Part shown: piece by piece, positions 51,541 to 60,923 of the stretch
How positions within the stretch are numbered: the first letter of the stretch is position 1
Layout: each line of letters begins with the position of its first letter
Assembly (NCBI RefSeq): GCF_001005305.1
Contig: NZ_LBMH01000003.1
Location: 558,001 to 622,000, forward strand
DNA: 64,000 nucleotides
From: Kordia zhangzhouensis
Lineage (GTDB): Bacteria > Bacteroidota > Bacteroidia > Flavobacteriales > Flavobacteriaceae
Direction: 5' to 3'
The notes under the pieces: generated by a model
What the model saw: the letters and a program-made list of their open reading frames with translations, nothing else
Database searches by the model: none
What the model was told of the DNA's origin: nothing
Position numbers and translations under genes: made by a program

Positions 51541-51893
51541 AATTTTTAATGTATCTGTTTGTTTTTTTTGAACAGTACAAAGATGCAGCAGAAATACAGG
51601 CCAAGAAATGGACAAAAGTTCCTTCCTATTGGACAAATAGGTTTTTGATTACACAAAGAGATAATTAGACCCTTTTCACACATCTACTTTGAACAATTTA
51701 ACACCTAATTACATACTGATTATAGCAAGCGATTGATTCATATCAATGCATACTATACTCAGTATAGAATGATACTTTTTTGTAAAATCATGATACTTGT
51801 GAAGAAAGTAACCTTTGGAAGTTAATCGTGAAATAATGTACCCAACAAGTATTAAAGTATGAACTTTGTTAACACCAAAAGTGTTTTAAAATT
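51541..51893. other. 353-bp promoter region with direct repeats
   Basis: No coding potential. It holds a CATCTTTG -7-like box (51578-51585, minus strand) and two direct repeats of TTTGTCCA (minus strand) at 51609-51616 and 51630-51637, spaced 21 bp. A small hairpin CCTATT/AATAGG overlaps the second. The rest, up to the AraC stop at 51894, shows nothing clear. Confidence 0.55.
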
Positions 51894-52739
51894 CTACTTT
51901 TTATAATCTGCTTTAAATGTAAGTGGTGATTGCTGAGTGGCTTTGGTAAAAAAGCGTGAAAAGTAGGCTGGATCATTAAATCCAAGTTCGAAAGCGATTT
52001 CCTTTACAGATTGTTCAGTATATAATAATTGACGTTTGGCTTCGAGAATGATTCTGTTTTTAATGAAATCACTTGGTGTATTAGTGCCTAATTTTTGAAA
52101 ATGTTTAGTGATAGATTTAGGTGACATTCCTAAACGTTTTGCATAGGCAGAAACGGAATGTAATTCTTTAAAATTTTGTTCAACCAACACACTAAAGTCT
52201 TTATATAACTTTGTTTCTGCTTCTTCTTTAACAACAAAGTCATCTTTTTTAATTCGCACTGAATGAATGATAAACTGCTTCAGATAACTTTGCAACATAT
52301 CGTATTGTCCCGAATCTGTATTATTAAATTCTTCAATGAGATCTTCCACCAACAAGCTCATACGCTGTATATCTTTTGCCTTAGGAATAACAAAAGGCAT
52401 GTCATACACATTATTAAATAATACACCATTACAAGATATTTCTTGATCGTGAGTTTGAATACAATAAAAATCACGCTTAAATGATAATTTATAGGCTTCT
52501 TTAATTTTTTCTGAACTTACTGAAAAGACTTGCCCTGGTGATAAAAAGAAAATGATAGTTCCATCAAAAGAATATTCTTCAAAATCGATATGATACGTTC
52601 CTTTTCCTTCTTTAATCCAATAAATCGTATATGAATCCACTTGTTCGGGTTTGTTAACCACGCAGGCTTTTTCAAATTGTACAACACTTAACGAGAAGGT
52701 ATTTTGGTACGTATAATGAGTAATATCTTGAACAGCCAT
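51894..52739 (-). CDS. AraC-family transcriptional regulator
   Basis: A 281-residue regulator: an N-terminal cupin-like ligand domain (about 20-120, TIYWIKEGKGTYHIDFEEYS) and a C-terminal double helix-turn-helix (about 185-280). The two helices lie in LHSVSAYAKRLGMSPKSITKHFQ and IAFELGFNDPAYFSRFFTKAT. It is adjacent and co-directional with the small zinc-ribbon and AhpD-like genes. The direct repeats in the gap are a plausible binding site. The ligand is unknown. Confidence 0.9.
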   Translation of the reverse strand: MAVQDITHYTYQNTFSLSVVQFEKACVVNKPEQVDSYTIYWIKEGKGTYHIDFEEYSFDGTIIFFLSPGQVFSVSSEKIKEAYKLSFKRDFYCIQTHDQEISCNGVLFNNVYDMPFVIPKAKDIQRMSLLVEDLIEEFNNTDSGQYDMLQSYLKQFIIHSVRIKKDDFVVKEEAETKLYKDFSVLVEQNFKELHSVSAYAKRLGMSPKSITKHFQKLGTNTPSDFIKNRIILEAKRQLLYTEQSVKEIAFELGFNDPAYFSRFFTKATQQSPLTFKADYKK

Positions 52740-52765
52740 GTGTAAAAATAAATTGTATTACAGGC

Positions 52766-53737
52766 TTAGTCGTAATTATTTTGAATCCTTAAACATACTA
52801 TTTTATATAGCTCACTTGGTGTTATATGTAAAGTTGTTGTATATAATTTAAGCGGCGAACCATATTTACGATAATTTGCTTTGGCAATAGCTTTTTTAAA
52901 GTGGTTGTTTTGCTGATTTATAAATATTTCTGGGTTTTTCAGGATCGGAACAACCCATTTATAGCCAAACGTAGATTCTGCAACTTCTACACGCTCAATG
53001 TCTTTCCAAGGAATTATTGTATTTGTAACAAACATGGAATTATCCATCAGTCCTTCATCCGATATTACCAATCCTATCTTCTTTCCTAAAAACTTATTTA
53101 AATATGGATAAACATGTTTTAACATAAAGTACATAGGAAATATCATTATTAGCCCAAAAAAAATAGAGACAAATACAGATGTTATAGTATTTATTTGATA
53201 ATTGAATACGATGAAGATTAAATAAAATTCTGTTGATAGAGCAAGCAACAAATACCCTAGTACTTTAGCACCATTAAATTCAATAGTAATCGGAGCGTTT
53301 TCTACATTATACTTCCCTCTATTTTTGCTAGAGTATGAATTCCCTACAAAAACAAGTTGTACTCCTAAAAGCATTGCCATAAAAAAATAATACTCTATGT
53401 TGAAAGCATCTTTAAAGATTAGCTGTAAAATAAATAATGCCGAAGTCATTACAAAAACCCAAGCGTACATCATCCAACTTTTAGGCTCTTGAAACCAATT
53501 TGCTCGTATCTCACATGATTCTTCGAACACACGTTTTTCTTGTTGTTCTATCTCTAAATTATAATCCAATGCTTCAAAAATCGCTTTGAGTGTGTAACTT
53601 CGTGGTGTTACTTCTCCAGCTTCTATCCGTTGAATGGTTCGAATACTTACATTACAACGTTCTATTAATTCTTCTTGGGTAAGTCCCTTTTCTTTGCGTA
53701 AAGCTGCAATCTTTTGTCCTAATTTTGGCTGTTTCAT
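52766..53737 (-). CDS. XRE-type HTH regulator with membrane domain
   Basis: A 323-residue protein. The N-terminal HTH is LGQKIAALRKEKGLTQEELI and IRTIQRIEAGEVTPRSYTL (about 5-60). Five or so membrane helices follow (about 100-250, including AWVFVMTSALFILQLIF), then a PH-like C-terminal tail (about 255-323). The membrane-bound XRE regulators of this shape may sense envelope signals. ATG 53737 is chosen because an exact promoter (TAGTTTTG at 53756-53763) ends at 53756, so the ATG at 53755 would lie before the transcript start. Confidence 0.85.
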   Translation of the reverse strand: MKQPKLGQKIAALRKEKGLTQEELIERCNVSIRTIQRIEAGEVTPRSYTLKAIFEALDYNLEIEQQEKRVFEESCEIRANWFQEPKSWMMYAWVFVMTSALFILQLIFKDAFNIEYYFFMAMLLGVQLVFVGNSYSSKNRGKYNVENAPITIEFNGAKVLGYLLLALSTEFYLIFIVFNYQINTITSVFVSIFFGLIMIFPMYFMLKHVYPYLNKFLGKKIGLVISDEGLMDNSMFVTNTIIPWKDIERVEVAESTFGYKWVVPILKNPEIFINQQNNHFKKAIAKANYRKYGSPLKLYTTTLHITPSELYKIVCLRIQNNYD

Positions 53738-53755
53738 GGTATATACATTTTTCAT

Positions 53756-53784
53756 CAAAACTAGTACAGGATTTTAAAGTTCAA
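53756..53784 (-). promoter_or_regulatory. Promoter of the XRE regulator gene
   Basis: TTG (53782-53784), an 18-bp spacer and TAGTTTTG (53756-53763) on the minus strand. It would start transcription near 53751 and leave a leader of about 14 nt to the ATG at 53737. This decides the start of the coding region. Confidence 0.55.
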
Positions 53785-53890
53785 TAAAAAATAGCGCGCT
53801 TTTTACCCGCCATTTGCTTGCTATTACTACGATGACTGATTTTTAACATAGATATCATGTATCTAATTTACTTTTAAACTACTTACACAA

Positions 53891-55186
53891 TCATGCTTCA
53901 TTTTTTTGAAAAAAACCAACCAACAAAAATGTTGTTAACGCAGGTAATACCCAACCAAAATCATATACTCCCAACGGAATGGCTTCTCTAAAAGTAAGCA
54001 ACCAATAGTTTTCAGGGTAAAAGAATGTGATAGCATCAGCCAAACCAAAGAGAAATGTGACTAAAACAACTGCTCTGTATACAAATGGTGTTGCAAATTT
54101 TTGTGATACAATATTTAAAAAGATTAAAATTATAGCTATCGGGTAAATAAATTTTAATACAGGTATTGCAATCATAATGATATTATGAAAGTCCAGCTGT
54201 CCAACTATTACTCCTATAAAACAAGCAATAATTGCTGTAAAAATGTATGCTTTTTGCGAACCTCTACACAGTTGCTTAACGTAATCGGAAGTTCCTGTTA
54301 CTATTCCAACAGCCGTTGTAAAACATGCCAAAGCGACCAATACACTTAAAAATGCAGTTCCAATATTTCCTAATGTAGCAAGACTGATACCTCTTAGCAA
54401 AGTAGCGCGCTTCATATCGCCACTCATATTCATATCAATTTGGATTTCATTTGTAAAATAAGAGCCCAATAAAATTAATCCCGCATAGATAGCAAAAAGA
54501 CCGAAACCAGCTATCCAACCCGACTGAGCAATGAGTCGTTTCTTTGCTTCATATGAATGATGTCCTTTTAAGTTTAAAGAAATAATGATTACGCCACCAA
54601 TAACAATAGCACCAATAGCATCAAAGGTTTGGTATCCTTCTAATAGTCCTACAAACAAAGGGAATGTATCCATCGAAGAAGATGTAACAGCTTCATGTGG
54701 CATAGCAAGTCCTATTCCAATAATCAATAATAAAATCATTACAATTAATGGAGTTAAAAACTTCCCTAATAAATTTAAAATTTTCGAACGATTCAACACA
54801 AAAACCAACACCAAAGCAAAGTAAATACTACTAGTTACCAATGCGCTTGTTCCAAAATTAGGGTATATTGAAATTTCATGTGTTGCAGCAGCAGTTCTGG
54901 GAGAAGGAATTGCAATCGCAATTATATAAATTATAATACAGAACGTTGTGCTAAAAATTGGAGATACTTTTTTTCCAAAATCATATATAGAACCCTGCAA
55001 CCGTGCATGAGCCAAAATTCCAAATATAGGAATGATTACTGCCGTAATCATAAAACCAAGAGTAACCCAAGTCCATTGAGTTGTTGCTTGATATCCTAAA
55101 AGTGGCGGCAATAATAAGTTACCAGCACCAAAAAACATGGAAAATAACGCAAAAGCGGTAATTAATAACTCTTTATTTTTTGACAT
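53891..55186 (-). CDS. brnQ: Branched-chain amino acid transporter, LIVCS family
   Basis: A 431-residue inner-membrane carrier with about twelve helices. It begins ELLITAFALFSMFFGAGNLLLPP, the family signature with the FGAGNLI-type unwound helix. It should import Leu/Ile/Val with Na+ or H+. The start is ATG 55186 (MSKNKELL); a longer frame adds seven residues. It overlaps the upstream four-helix protein by 14 nt, suggesting an operon. Confidence 0.93.
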   Translation of the reverse strand: MSKNKELLITAFALFSMFFGAGNLLLPPLLGYQATTQWTWVTLGFMITAVIIPIFGILAHARLQGSIYDFGKKVSPIFSTTFCIIIYIIAIAIPSPRTAAATHEISIYPNFGTSALVTSSIYFALVLVFVLNRSKILNLLGKFLTPLIVMILLLIIGIGLAMPHEAVTSSSMDTFPLFVGLLEGYQTFDAIGAIVIGGVIIISLNLKGHHSYEAKKRLIAQSGWIAGFGLFAIYAGLILLGSYFTNEIQIDMNMSGDMKRATLLRGISLATLGNIGTAFLSVLVALACFTTAVGIVTGTSDYVKQLCRGSQKAYIFTAIIACFIGVIVGQLDFHNIIMIAIPVLKFIYPIAIILIFLNIVSQKFATPFVYRAVVLVTFLFGLADAITFFYPENYWLLTFREAIPLGVYDFGWVLPALTTFLLVGFFQKNEA

Positions 55187-55745
55187 AAATTGTTTTTTTA
55201 AAACCAATCACTAACCAGCTTACAATAATATATATAATAGCTAGCATGAGGTGTATAAATTTTATAGTTGCTGCTGCAAATGCCAAATGCGTCCAAAGCG
55301 ATTTCACATCTCCATAATACAATAAAAGTAAAGCCGCATTTTCAACCATATCTAAAAAAGCTGCTAGTATTACCATACGAATCATAATAGTTCCTAATCG
55401 AAACCCCAAGCCATCTTGCGATTTCCAACACTTTTTTTGAGTATGACCAATAATTAAACTCAGCAGTAATGCATACGTGATAATAAAAATATAATCAAAC
55501 CACAAACTCCACTCTGCCGATAATATTGCATTTTCAGTTGTTTGCCAAAGCGTTAAGATTTGTAATGCTTTTTCGGGTGTTTTTGCCAATTCGAAAGAAA
55601 CAATTCCCAAAGGAGTAATTTCACTTTTTAACGGCTCATCAAAATGTATCATACAGCTAGCTGCCAACAAAAAAGAAGCTATTGTTAGGACGAACAGCCT
55701 TTTTTCGGCTGTGACTGAGAGTGTTGAAAAAGTTCGTATAAACAT
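55173..55745 (-). CDS. Four-TM protein of unknown function
   Basis: A 190-residue inner-membrane protein. It has four hydrophobic helices (about 18-38, 82-102, 115-140, 155-180) and a short soluble stretch after the first. The motif LGTIMIRMVILAAFLDMVENAALL and a conserved-looking SAEWSLWFDYIFI are visible; I recognise no family. It overlaps brnQ by 14 nt and is divergent from the hydrolase gene, sharing a 48-bp gap. Confidence 0.65.
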   Translation of the reverse strand: MFIRTFSTLSVTAEKRLFVLTIASFLLAASCMIHFDEPLKSEITPLGIVSFELAKTPEKALQILTLWQTTENAILSAEWSLWFDYIFIITYALLLSLIIGHTQKKCWKSQDGLGFRLGTIMIRMVILAAFLDMVENAALLLLYYGDVKSLWTHLAFAAATIKFIHLMLAIIYIIVSWLVIGFKKTIYVKK

Positions 55746-55781
55746 TTTGACCTTGAGGTTTTACAACTAACGAAAGATACA

Positions 55782-55789
55782 TATTTTTG
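55782..55789 (+). promoter_or_regulatory. -7 element directly before the hydrolase start, near-leaderless
   Basis: TATTTTTG is an exact -7 match, and only CCAG separates it from the ATG at 55794. The transcript would begin at or very near the start codon. A -33-like TTTT lies at 55759-55762, about 20 bp upstream. Confidence 0.6.
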
Positions 55790-55793
55790 CCAG

Positions 55794-56576
55794 ATGCAAC
55801 AGTTTGTGAATTATAAAAATAGTGAAATTGCATATTCCGTTTCTGGAAATGGAAACGCACTAGTATTACTACACGGTTTTTTGGAAACTAGTACTATGTG
55901 GGAACCGTTTGTGAAACAACTTTCCAAAACTCATAAAATCATAACCATCGATTTGTTAGGACATGGAAATACTGCCTGTATAGGATATATTCATACGATG
56001 GAAGAAATGGCAGAAACGGTGTTTGCTGTGATAAAAGAATTACGTTTGCGTAAAATATACATTGCAGGTCATTCTATGGGTGGTTATGTAGCGTTGGCTT
56101 TTGCCGAAATGTTTCCTGATTATGTAAAGGGATTATGTTTGATAAATTCTACATCACGAGCCGATAGCGAAGAACGTAAAAGAAATAGAGATCGTGCCAT
56201 CGCAGCTGTCAAATACAATCACAAACAATTCATACGTTTGGCAATTTCAAATTTATTTAGACCAAAGAACCGGAAAATTTTCGCCAAAACTATAAAAGAA
56301 ATTAAAAAAGAAGCGCTTACAACTTCTCCTCAAGGAATTGTTGCTGCTTTGGAAGGCATGAAAATTAGAGAAGACAGAGAAGTTCTGTTGCATTTTACTC
56401 CGTATAAAAAGATGATGATTATAGGAAAACGAGATCCTATTTTAAATTACGAGCACCTTTTAGAACAAACAGAAAATTCATCTGTAGACGTGCGTATTTT
56501 TTCAGATGGTCATATGAGTCACATAGAACATAAAGAAGACTTACTGATTTCTTTAAAAGATTTCATCAAAAATTAA
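55794..56576 (+). CDS. Alpha/beta hydrolase
   Basis: A 260-residue enzyme with the alpha/beta hydrolase fold. The oxyanion-hole loop is LLHGFLETSTMW, the nucleophile Ser is in AGHSMGGYVAL (about 94-104), the acidic residue is Asp in GKRDPIL, and the catalytic His is in DGHMSHIEHKEDL. The cap region is helical (about 130-200). The substrate cannot be deduced. Single gene, divergent from the four-helix protein. Confidence 0.92.
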   Translation: MQQFVNYKNSEIAYSVSGNGNALVLLHGFLETSTMWEPFVKQLSKTHKIITIDLLGHGNTACIGYIHTMEEMAETVFAVIKELRLRKIYIAGHSMGGYVALAFAEMFPDYVKGLCLINSTSRADSEERKRNRDRAIAAVKYNHKQFIRLAISNLFRPKNRKIFAKTIKEIKKEALTTSPQGIVAALEGMKIREDREVLLHFTPYKKMMIIGKRDPILNYEHLLEQTENSSVDVRIFSDGHMSHIEHKEDLLISLKDFIKN

Positions 56577-56799
56577 CTTTTTTTCCTATCAGATAAGCAC
56601 AAAAACACTCTTTAGTAAGAAAATACTTTTTTATTGATAAGATTTTACAATTTTAATAGAAAGAATTTATTTTTTAACATACCGTTAAACTTTTAAAACT
56701 GTGTCGTTCATCTAAAAAACCAGTCGCTTCATCGGATAAATGACTGAGTTTATGTATATTCGAACTAACCAAAAAAACTTACTTAACCTACTTATTCTA

Positions 56800-57048
56800 A
56801 TGGAAGATATGAGCATAAAAACTACTTTTTCTTTAGGAAAAATTTATTGTAACTTTTTCGGACATCGCTACCGAATAACCAAAAAAATCACTTCTCACAT
56901 CAATGAATATCAATGTATGCTTTGCAATTGTGAAGCCACAAATGATGATAAAGGGAAATTAACACAACTTACACCTCAACTACGAGACATTAATGAAACT
57001 CTTACATTGTTACACCAAAAAAAGAATCATGCTTTTTTAAACTCGTAA
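56800..57048 (+). CDS. Small zinc-binding motif protein
   Basis: An 82-residue protein starting MEDMSIKTTF (or MSIKTTF at 56809). It shows the motif Cys-x4-Gly-His (YCNFFGHRY) plus CMLCN further on (NEYQCMLCNCE), a likely Cys/His metal site similar to DUF1660-like small proteins found in phage and Bacteroidota chromosomes. It begins after a 223-bp gap with no gene. It converges on thiL, with stop codons only 12 bp apart. Function unknown. Confidence 0.55.
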   Translation: MEDMSIKTTFSLGKIYCNFFGHRYRITKKITSHINEYQCMLCNCEATNDDKGKLTQLTPQLRDINETLTLLHQKKNHAFLNS

Positions 57049-57060
57049 TCTCTGTATGTA

Positions 57061-58107
57061 TTATTCGTTCATCGCATTCCAACCTTGCGCTTTTAAGGCT
57101 ATCTTGGTATTAGCTCTCGTAATTAAGTGTATGCCTTCGTTGGCTTCTGTCATATGACCTATTACCGTAAGGTTAGGATTTGCTTTAATTTTTGGATAAT
57201 CTTCTTGACGAATTGTAAACAATAATTCGTAATCTTCACCACCACTCAACGCAATGGTTGTACTGTCAAGTTCAAATTCTTCACATGTTGAAATAACTTG
57301 CGGATCTAATGGAATTTTTTCTTCAAATAAATTACAACCAACGCCAGATTGCTTGCATAAATGCATAATTTCAGATGACAACCCATCACTTATGTCAATC
57401 ATAGAAGTAGGTTGTACTTCCAATTCTTTCAATAATAATGGAATATCTTTTCGAGCCTCTGGTTTTAACTGACGCTCTATAATGTATGAATACATATCCA
57501 AATCAGGTTGATTATTTGGGTTTACTTCAAATACAGATTTTTCACGTTGTAATACTTTCAACCCTAAATATGCGCCACCAATATCACCCGTAACAACCAA
57601 CAAGTCATTTTCTTTGGCTCCATTTCGATATGTAATCTTTTCTTCAGCAACTTCACCAATAGCTGTAACACTAATCAACAATCCTTTTGTGGAAGAAGTA
57701 GTATCTCCTCCAACCACATCTACATTATAAATTTTAGCTGCTAATTGAATTCCTGCATACAATTCTTCTAAAGCTTCTAGAGGAAAACGATTGGAAACTG
57801 CAATTGAAACCGTTACTTGTGTAGCCGTAGCGTTCATAGCATAAATATCAGACAAGTTTACTATAATCGCTTTATAACCTAAGTGTTTTAAAGGCATGTA
57901 ACTCAAATCAAAATGAACACCTTCCACTAACAAATCGGTAGAAACAACTACTTTATTAGATTTAAAATCTAAAACAGCAGCGTCATCTCCAATTCCTTTG
58001 ATTGTAGAATTCTGTGTGATTTTAAAATTTGCTGTCAAATGATCGATTAAACCAAATTCTCCTAAACTCGCTAAAGATGTACGTTCTTCATTCTTATCTT
58101 TTAACAT
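57061..58107 (-). CDS. thiL: Thiamine-monophosphate kinase
   Basis: A 348-residue ATP-dependent kinase making thiamine diphosphate from thiamine monophosphate. The AIR-synthase/PurM-like fold has the N-terminal glycine-rich GIGDDAAVL (about 40-48), the Mg/ATP loop VVGGDTTSSTKG (about 135-146), the aspartate cluster VTGDIGGAYLG, and ISDGLSSEIMHL. Length is typical (about 340). It is divergent from the anchor-B operon. Confidence 0.95.
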   Translation of the reverse strand: MLKDKNEERTSLASLGEFGLIDHLTANFKITQNSTIKGIGDDAAVLDFKSNKVVVSTDLLVEGVHFDLSYMPLKHLGYKAIIVNLSDIYAMNATATQVTVSIAVSNRFPLEALEELYAGIQLAAKIYNVDVVGGDTTSSTKGLLISVTAIGEVAEEKITYRNGAKENDLLVVTGDIGGAYLGLKVLQREKSVFEVNPNNQPDLDMYSYIIERQLKPEARKDIPLLLKELEVQPTSMIDISDGLSSEIMHLCKQSGVGCNLFEEKIPLDPQVISTCEEFELDSTTIALSGGEDYELLFTIRQEDYPKIKANPNLTVIGHMTEANEGIHLITRANTKIALKAQGWNAMNE

Positions 58108-58197
58108 GTTCCACTAGTATTTATTACGTTAAAATTGTATTTTGTTCCACTGTTTTTAAAGCCTCGATCACTTAAAAACGCAAAATTAGCCAAAAAA

Positions 58198-59625
58198 ATG
58201 ACACGTATTGCACGAAACCTACTCTTTGTTCTTGCGCTTTATTGTAATTCCCTTTCCTTTGCTCAAGTAACTCCGTGTACAAATGGTTTTGCTGGAGCTT
58301 TTCCATGCAATGGATATGATTTACTTTCAAACATACCAAAATCTACACTCAGTAATGAAGACGGAAGTGACATTTGGGGATGGACAGATTCCACTACCAA
58401 CAAAGAATATGCTTTGATAACATTTGAAGATAAAACTTGTTTTGTTGATGTGACCGACCCTGTAAATCCAATCTACCTAGGAAATATCCCTACAAATGCA
58501 GGAGTAAATTTTTGGAGAGATATCAAAGTTTACAATAATCACGCTTATATTGTGGCTGACATTGTTGGAAACCACGGAATGCAAGTGTTTGACTTGACAC
58601 GACTACGAAATGTAAACAACCCACCGCAAACTTTTGTTCCTGATAACGTATTAACAGATGTAGGAAGTTGTCATAATATTGCAATTAATGAAAGCACTGG
58701 CTTTGCTTACTTATTAGGCTGCAACACATATAGTGGCGGACCTCATTTTGTAGATCTTTCCAATCCCGCCAATCCTGTTACAGTTGGCGGTTATGCTACA
58801 GACGGTTACACTCACGACGCACAAATTGTTACTTACAATGGTCCAGATACACAACATACAGGAAAGGAGATTATGATTGCTAGTAATGAAAATGAAATCG
58901 TTATTCTTGATGTAACAAACAAAGCCTCTGTAACAAGACTCTCTAGTATTGATTATGTAGATGTAGGTTATACGCATCAAGGTTGGTTATCAGACGACCA
59001 ACGTTACTTCTTTTTAGGCGATGAAACAGACGAAATTGATTTTGGATATGCCACACGAGGGCTTGTTTTTGACTTCTCTGATTTGGACAACCCGAGTTTT
59101 GTAACGACTTTCTTAGGAAACTCCAATGCAATTGATCATAATTACTATACACATGGAAATAAACTATACCAAGCTAATTATACCGCAGGATTACGTATCT
59201 TAGACATTAGCAACCCTTCTAATGTAACAGAAATCGGTTTTTTTGATACGCATCCCGAAAACAACAATACAACATTTTTTGGAGCGTGGAGTGTATACCC
59301 CTATTTTGCTAGCGGAAATATCATTGTAAGTGATATTGATAGAGGATTATTCGTTATAAGAGAAAGTAATACGTTAACAACTAAAGAACAAACAATAACG
59401 GAATTTTCTATGATTCCGAATCCTGCGTCTAATAACACGCTCATTTCTGCAAGCAATAATCAAAAAATAAAAAAAATAGAGGTGTTTGACATGCTTGGAA
59501 AAAAGATAGTTTCTTATGAAGCATTACACGATGATCAATTCCAATTGCCTGTTGCAAATTTTCCGGAAGGCTTATACATTATTAAAATAAATGAATCGTC
59601 GTCTCAAAAACTAATAGTGAATTAG
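58198..59625 (+). CDS. Choice-of-anchor B family protein, T9SS cargo
   Basis: A 475-residue exported protein with a signal peptide (ending SFAQ, about 22). The choice-of-anchor B domain has the conserved GYDLLSNIP, SDIWGWTDSTTNKEYAL, FWRDIKVYNNHAYIV, GMQVFDLTRLRN, and YTHDAQIVTYNGPDT (about 30-400). The C-terminal Por-type sorting domain (about 400-475, FSMIPNPASNNTLIS, KIEVFDMLGKKI, GLYIIKINESSSQKLIV) sends it through T9SS. The start is ATG 58198; a longer frame from TTG 58135 has no signal-like N-terminus. Its partner paralogue follows at 59655. Confidence 0.88.
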   Translation: MTRIARNLLFVLALYCNSLSFAQVTPCTNGFAGAFPCNGYDLLSNIPKSTLSNEDGSDIWGWTDSTTNKEYALITFEDKTCFVDVTDPVNPIYLGNIPTNAGVNFWRDIKVYNNHAYIVADIVGNHGMQVFDLTRLRNVNNPPQTFVPDNVLTDVGSCHNIAINESTGFAYLLGCNTYSGGPHFVDLSNPANPVTVGGYATDGYTHDAQIVTYNGPDTQHTGKEIMIASNENEIVILDVTNKASVTRLSSIDYVDVGYTHQGWLSDDQRYFFLGDETDEIDFGYATRGLVFDFSDLDNPSFVTTFLGNSNAIDHNYYTHGNKLYQANYTAGLRILDISNPSNVTEIGFFDTHPENNNTTFFGAWSVYPYFASGNIIVSDIDRGLFVIRESNTLTTKEQTITEFSMIPNPASNNTLISASNNQKIKKIEVFDMLGKKIVSYEALHDDQFQLPVANFPEGLYIIKINESSSQKLIVN

Positions 59626-59654
59626 CGAAATAATTTGCTTTAAAATTCATTTAC

Positions 59655-60923
59655 ATGAAAACTTTCAAATACATTCAATACGCCTTTATAACAACCCTAT
59701 TTCTGTATGGATGTTCCTCTGATGATCATTCGACACCTACATCTCCAATATCTGGAGAGATTCCAAACTCAATTGCCTTTCCTAATGCTATTATTTGTGA
59801 AAATGGTATGGCAGGTTTGTATCCTTGCAATGGTTATGATTTAATGAAACATTTGCCTTTAAGTACATTTGGAGCTGTAAGAGGAAGTGATTCATGGGGA
59901 TGGACAGATTCCCAAACCGGAAAAGAGTATGCACTTATATGCACTGATGAAAATACTGCATTTGTTGATATTACGAACCCTACATCTCCTATTTATCTTG
60001 GGTACTTACCAACCCAAACTGTAGCTAGTAATTGGAGAGATGTAAAAGTATACAATAACTATGCATTCATTGTAAGTGAAGCTCCTGGTCACGGAATGCA
60101 AGTGTTTGATTTGACACGGTTACGAAATAGTGATAATGCTCCGCAAATATTCACTACAGATGCTTGGTATGATGGTTTTGGTAGTGCTCATAATATTGTA
60201 ATTAACGAACAAAGTGGCTATGCGTATGCTGTAGGAGCAATGACATTGGACGATTCTACATTTTCATTTAATGGTGGACCTCATTTTGTAAATATTCAAA
60301 ACCCTACCAACCCAGTAGCTGCTGGCGGATATGCAGACGATGCGTACTCACATGATGCACAAGTTATTACTTATAATGGTCCCGATACAGAACATGCTGG
60401 AAAAGAATTGCTCATCGGCAGTAATGCAAACGAAGTAATTATTATTGATATTTCCGACAAAGCAAACCCAATTCAGTTATCTACAATTACCTACACAAAT
60501 ATTGGCTATACGCATCAAGGTTGGTTTACAGAAAATCAACGCTATTTTATATTAGGAGACGAATTAGACGAATTAAATTTTGGGTTCAATTCACGAACAG
60601 TAGTTTTTGACCTTCAAGATTTGGACAACCCTGTAGTACACATGACATATACAGGGCCAACCGAAGCAATTGATCATAATGGTTACACCAAAGGGAATCA
60701 ATTTTTCTTAGCAAATTATTCTGCTGGAGTACGTGTAATCGATATCGCTCAAATTAATGGGAATCAAATGCAAGAACAAGGTTTTTTTGATACTTTCCCT
60801 GCAAATAATGAAGCTGTCTTTAGTGGTGCATGGAACGTATATCCTTATTTTGAAAGTGGAAACATTATCATAAGTGACATCAACTCAGGTCTTTTTATCA
60901 TTCGAAAAAATAACGAACAATAA
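59655..60923 (+). CDS. Choice-of-anchor B family lipoprotein
   Basis: A 422-residue paralogue of the preceding protein, with a lipoprotein signal peptide (lipobox LYGC, Cys 20, then SSDDHS) in place of the sorting domain. It shares the motifs NGYDLMKHLP, SDSWGWTDSQTGKEYAL, NWRDVKVYNNYAFIV, GMQVFDLTRLRN, and YSHDAQVITYNGPDT. The outer-membrane anchor comes from the N-terminal lipid. It follows the T9SS form by 29 bp and immediately precedes the next lipoprotein, so an operon is likely. Confidence 0.88.
   Translation: MKTFKYIQYAFITTLFLYGCSSDDHSTPTSPISGEIPNSIAFPNAIICENGMAGLYPCNGYDLMKHLPLSTFGAVRGSDSWGWTDSQTGKEYALICTDENTAFVDITNPTSPIYLGYLPTQTVASNWRDVKVYNNYAFIVSEAPGHGMQVFDLTRLRNSDNAPQIFTTDAWYDGFGSAHNIVINEQSGYAYAVGAMTLDDSTFSFNGGPHFVNIQNPTNPVAAGGYADDAYSHDAQVITYNGPDTEHAGKELLIGSNANEVIIIDISDKANPIQLSTITYTNIGYTHQGWFTENQRYFILGDELDELNFGFNSRTVVFDLQDLDNPVVHMTYTGPTEAIDHNGYTKGNQFFLANYSAGVRVIDIAQINGNQMQEQGFFDTFPANNEAVFSGAWNVYPYFESGNIIISDINSGLFIIRKNNEQ

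Noticed and set aside
56740-57048. Prophage remnant
   Set aside because: A single small zinc-motif gene without integrase, att repeats, tRNA or other phage genes is not enough.
58135-58197. N-terminal extension of the anchor-B T9SS cargo from TTG 58135
   Set aside because: The extension would place a hydrophilic basic stretch before the signal peptide and the TTG is in a promoter-like stretch; ATG 58198 gives a clean signal peptide.
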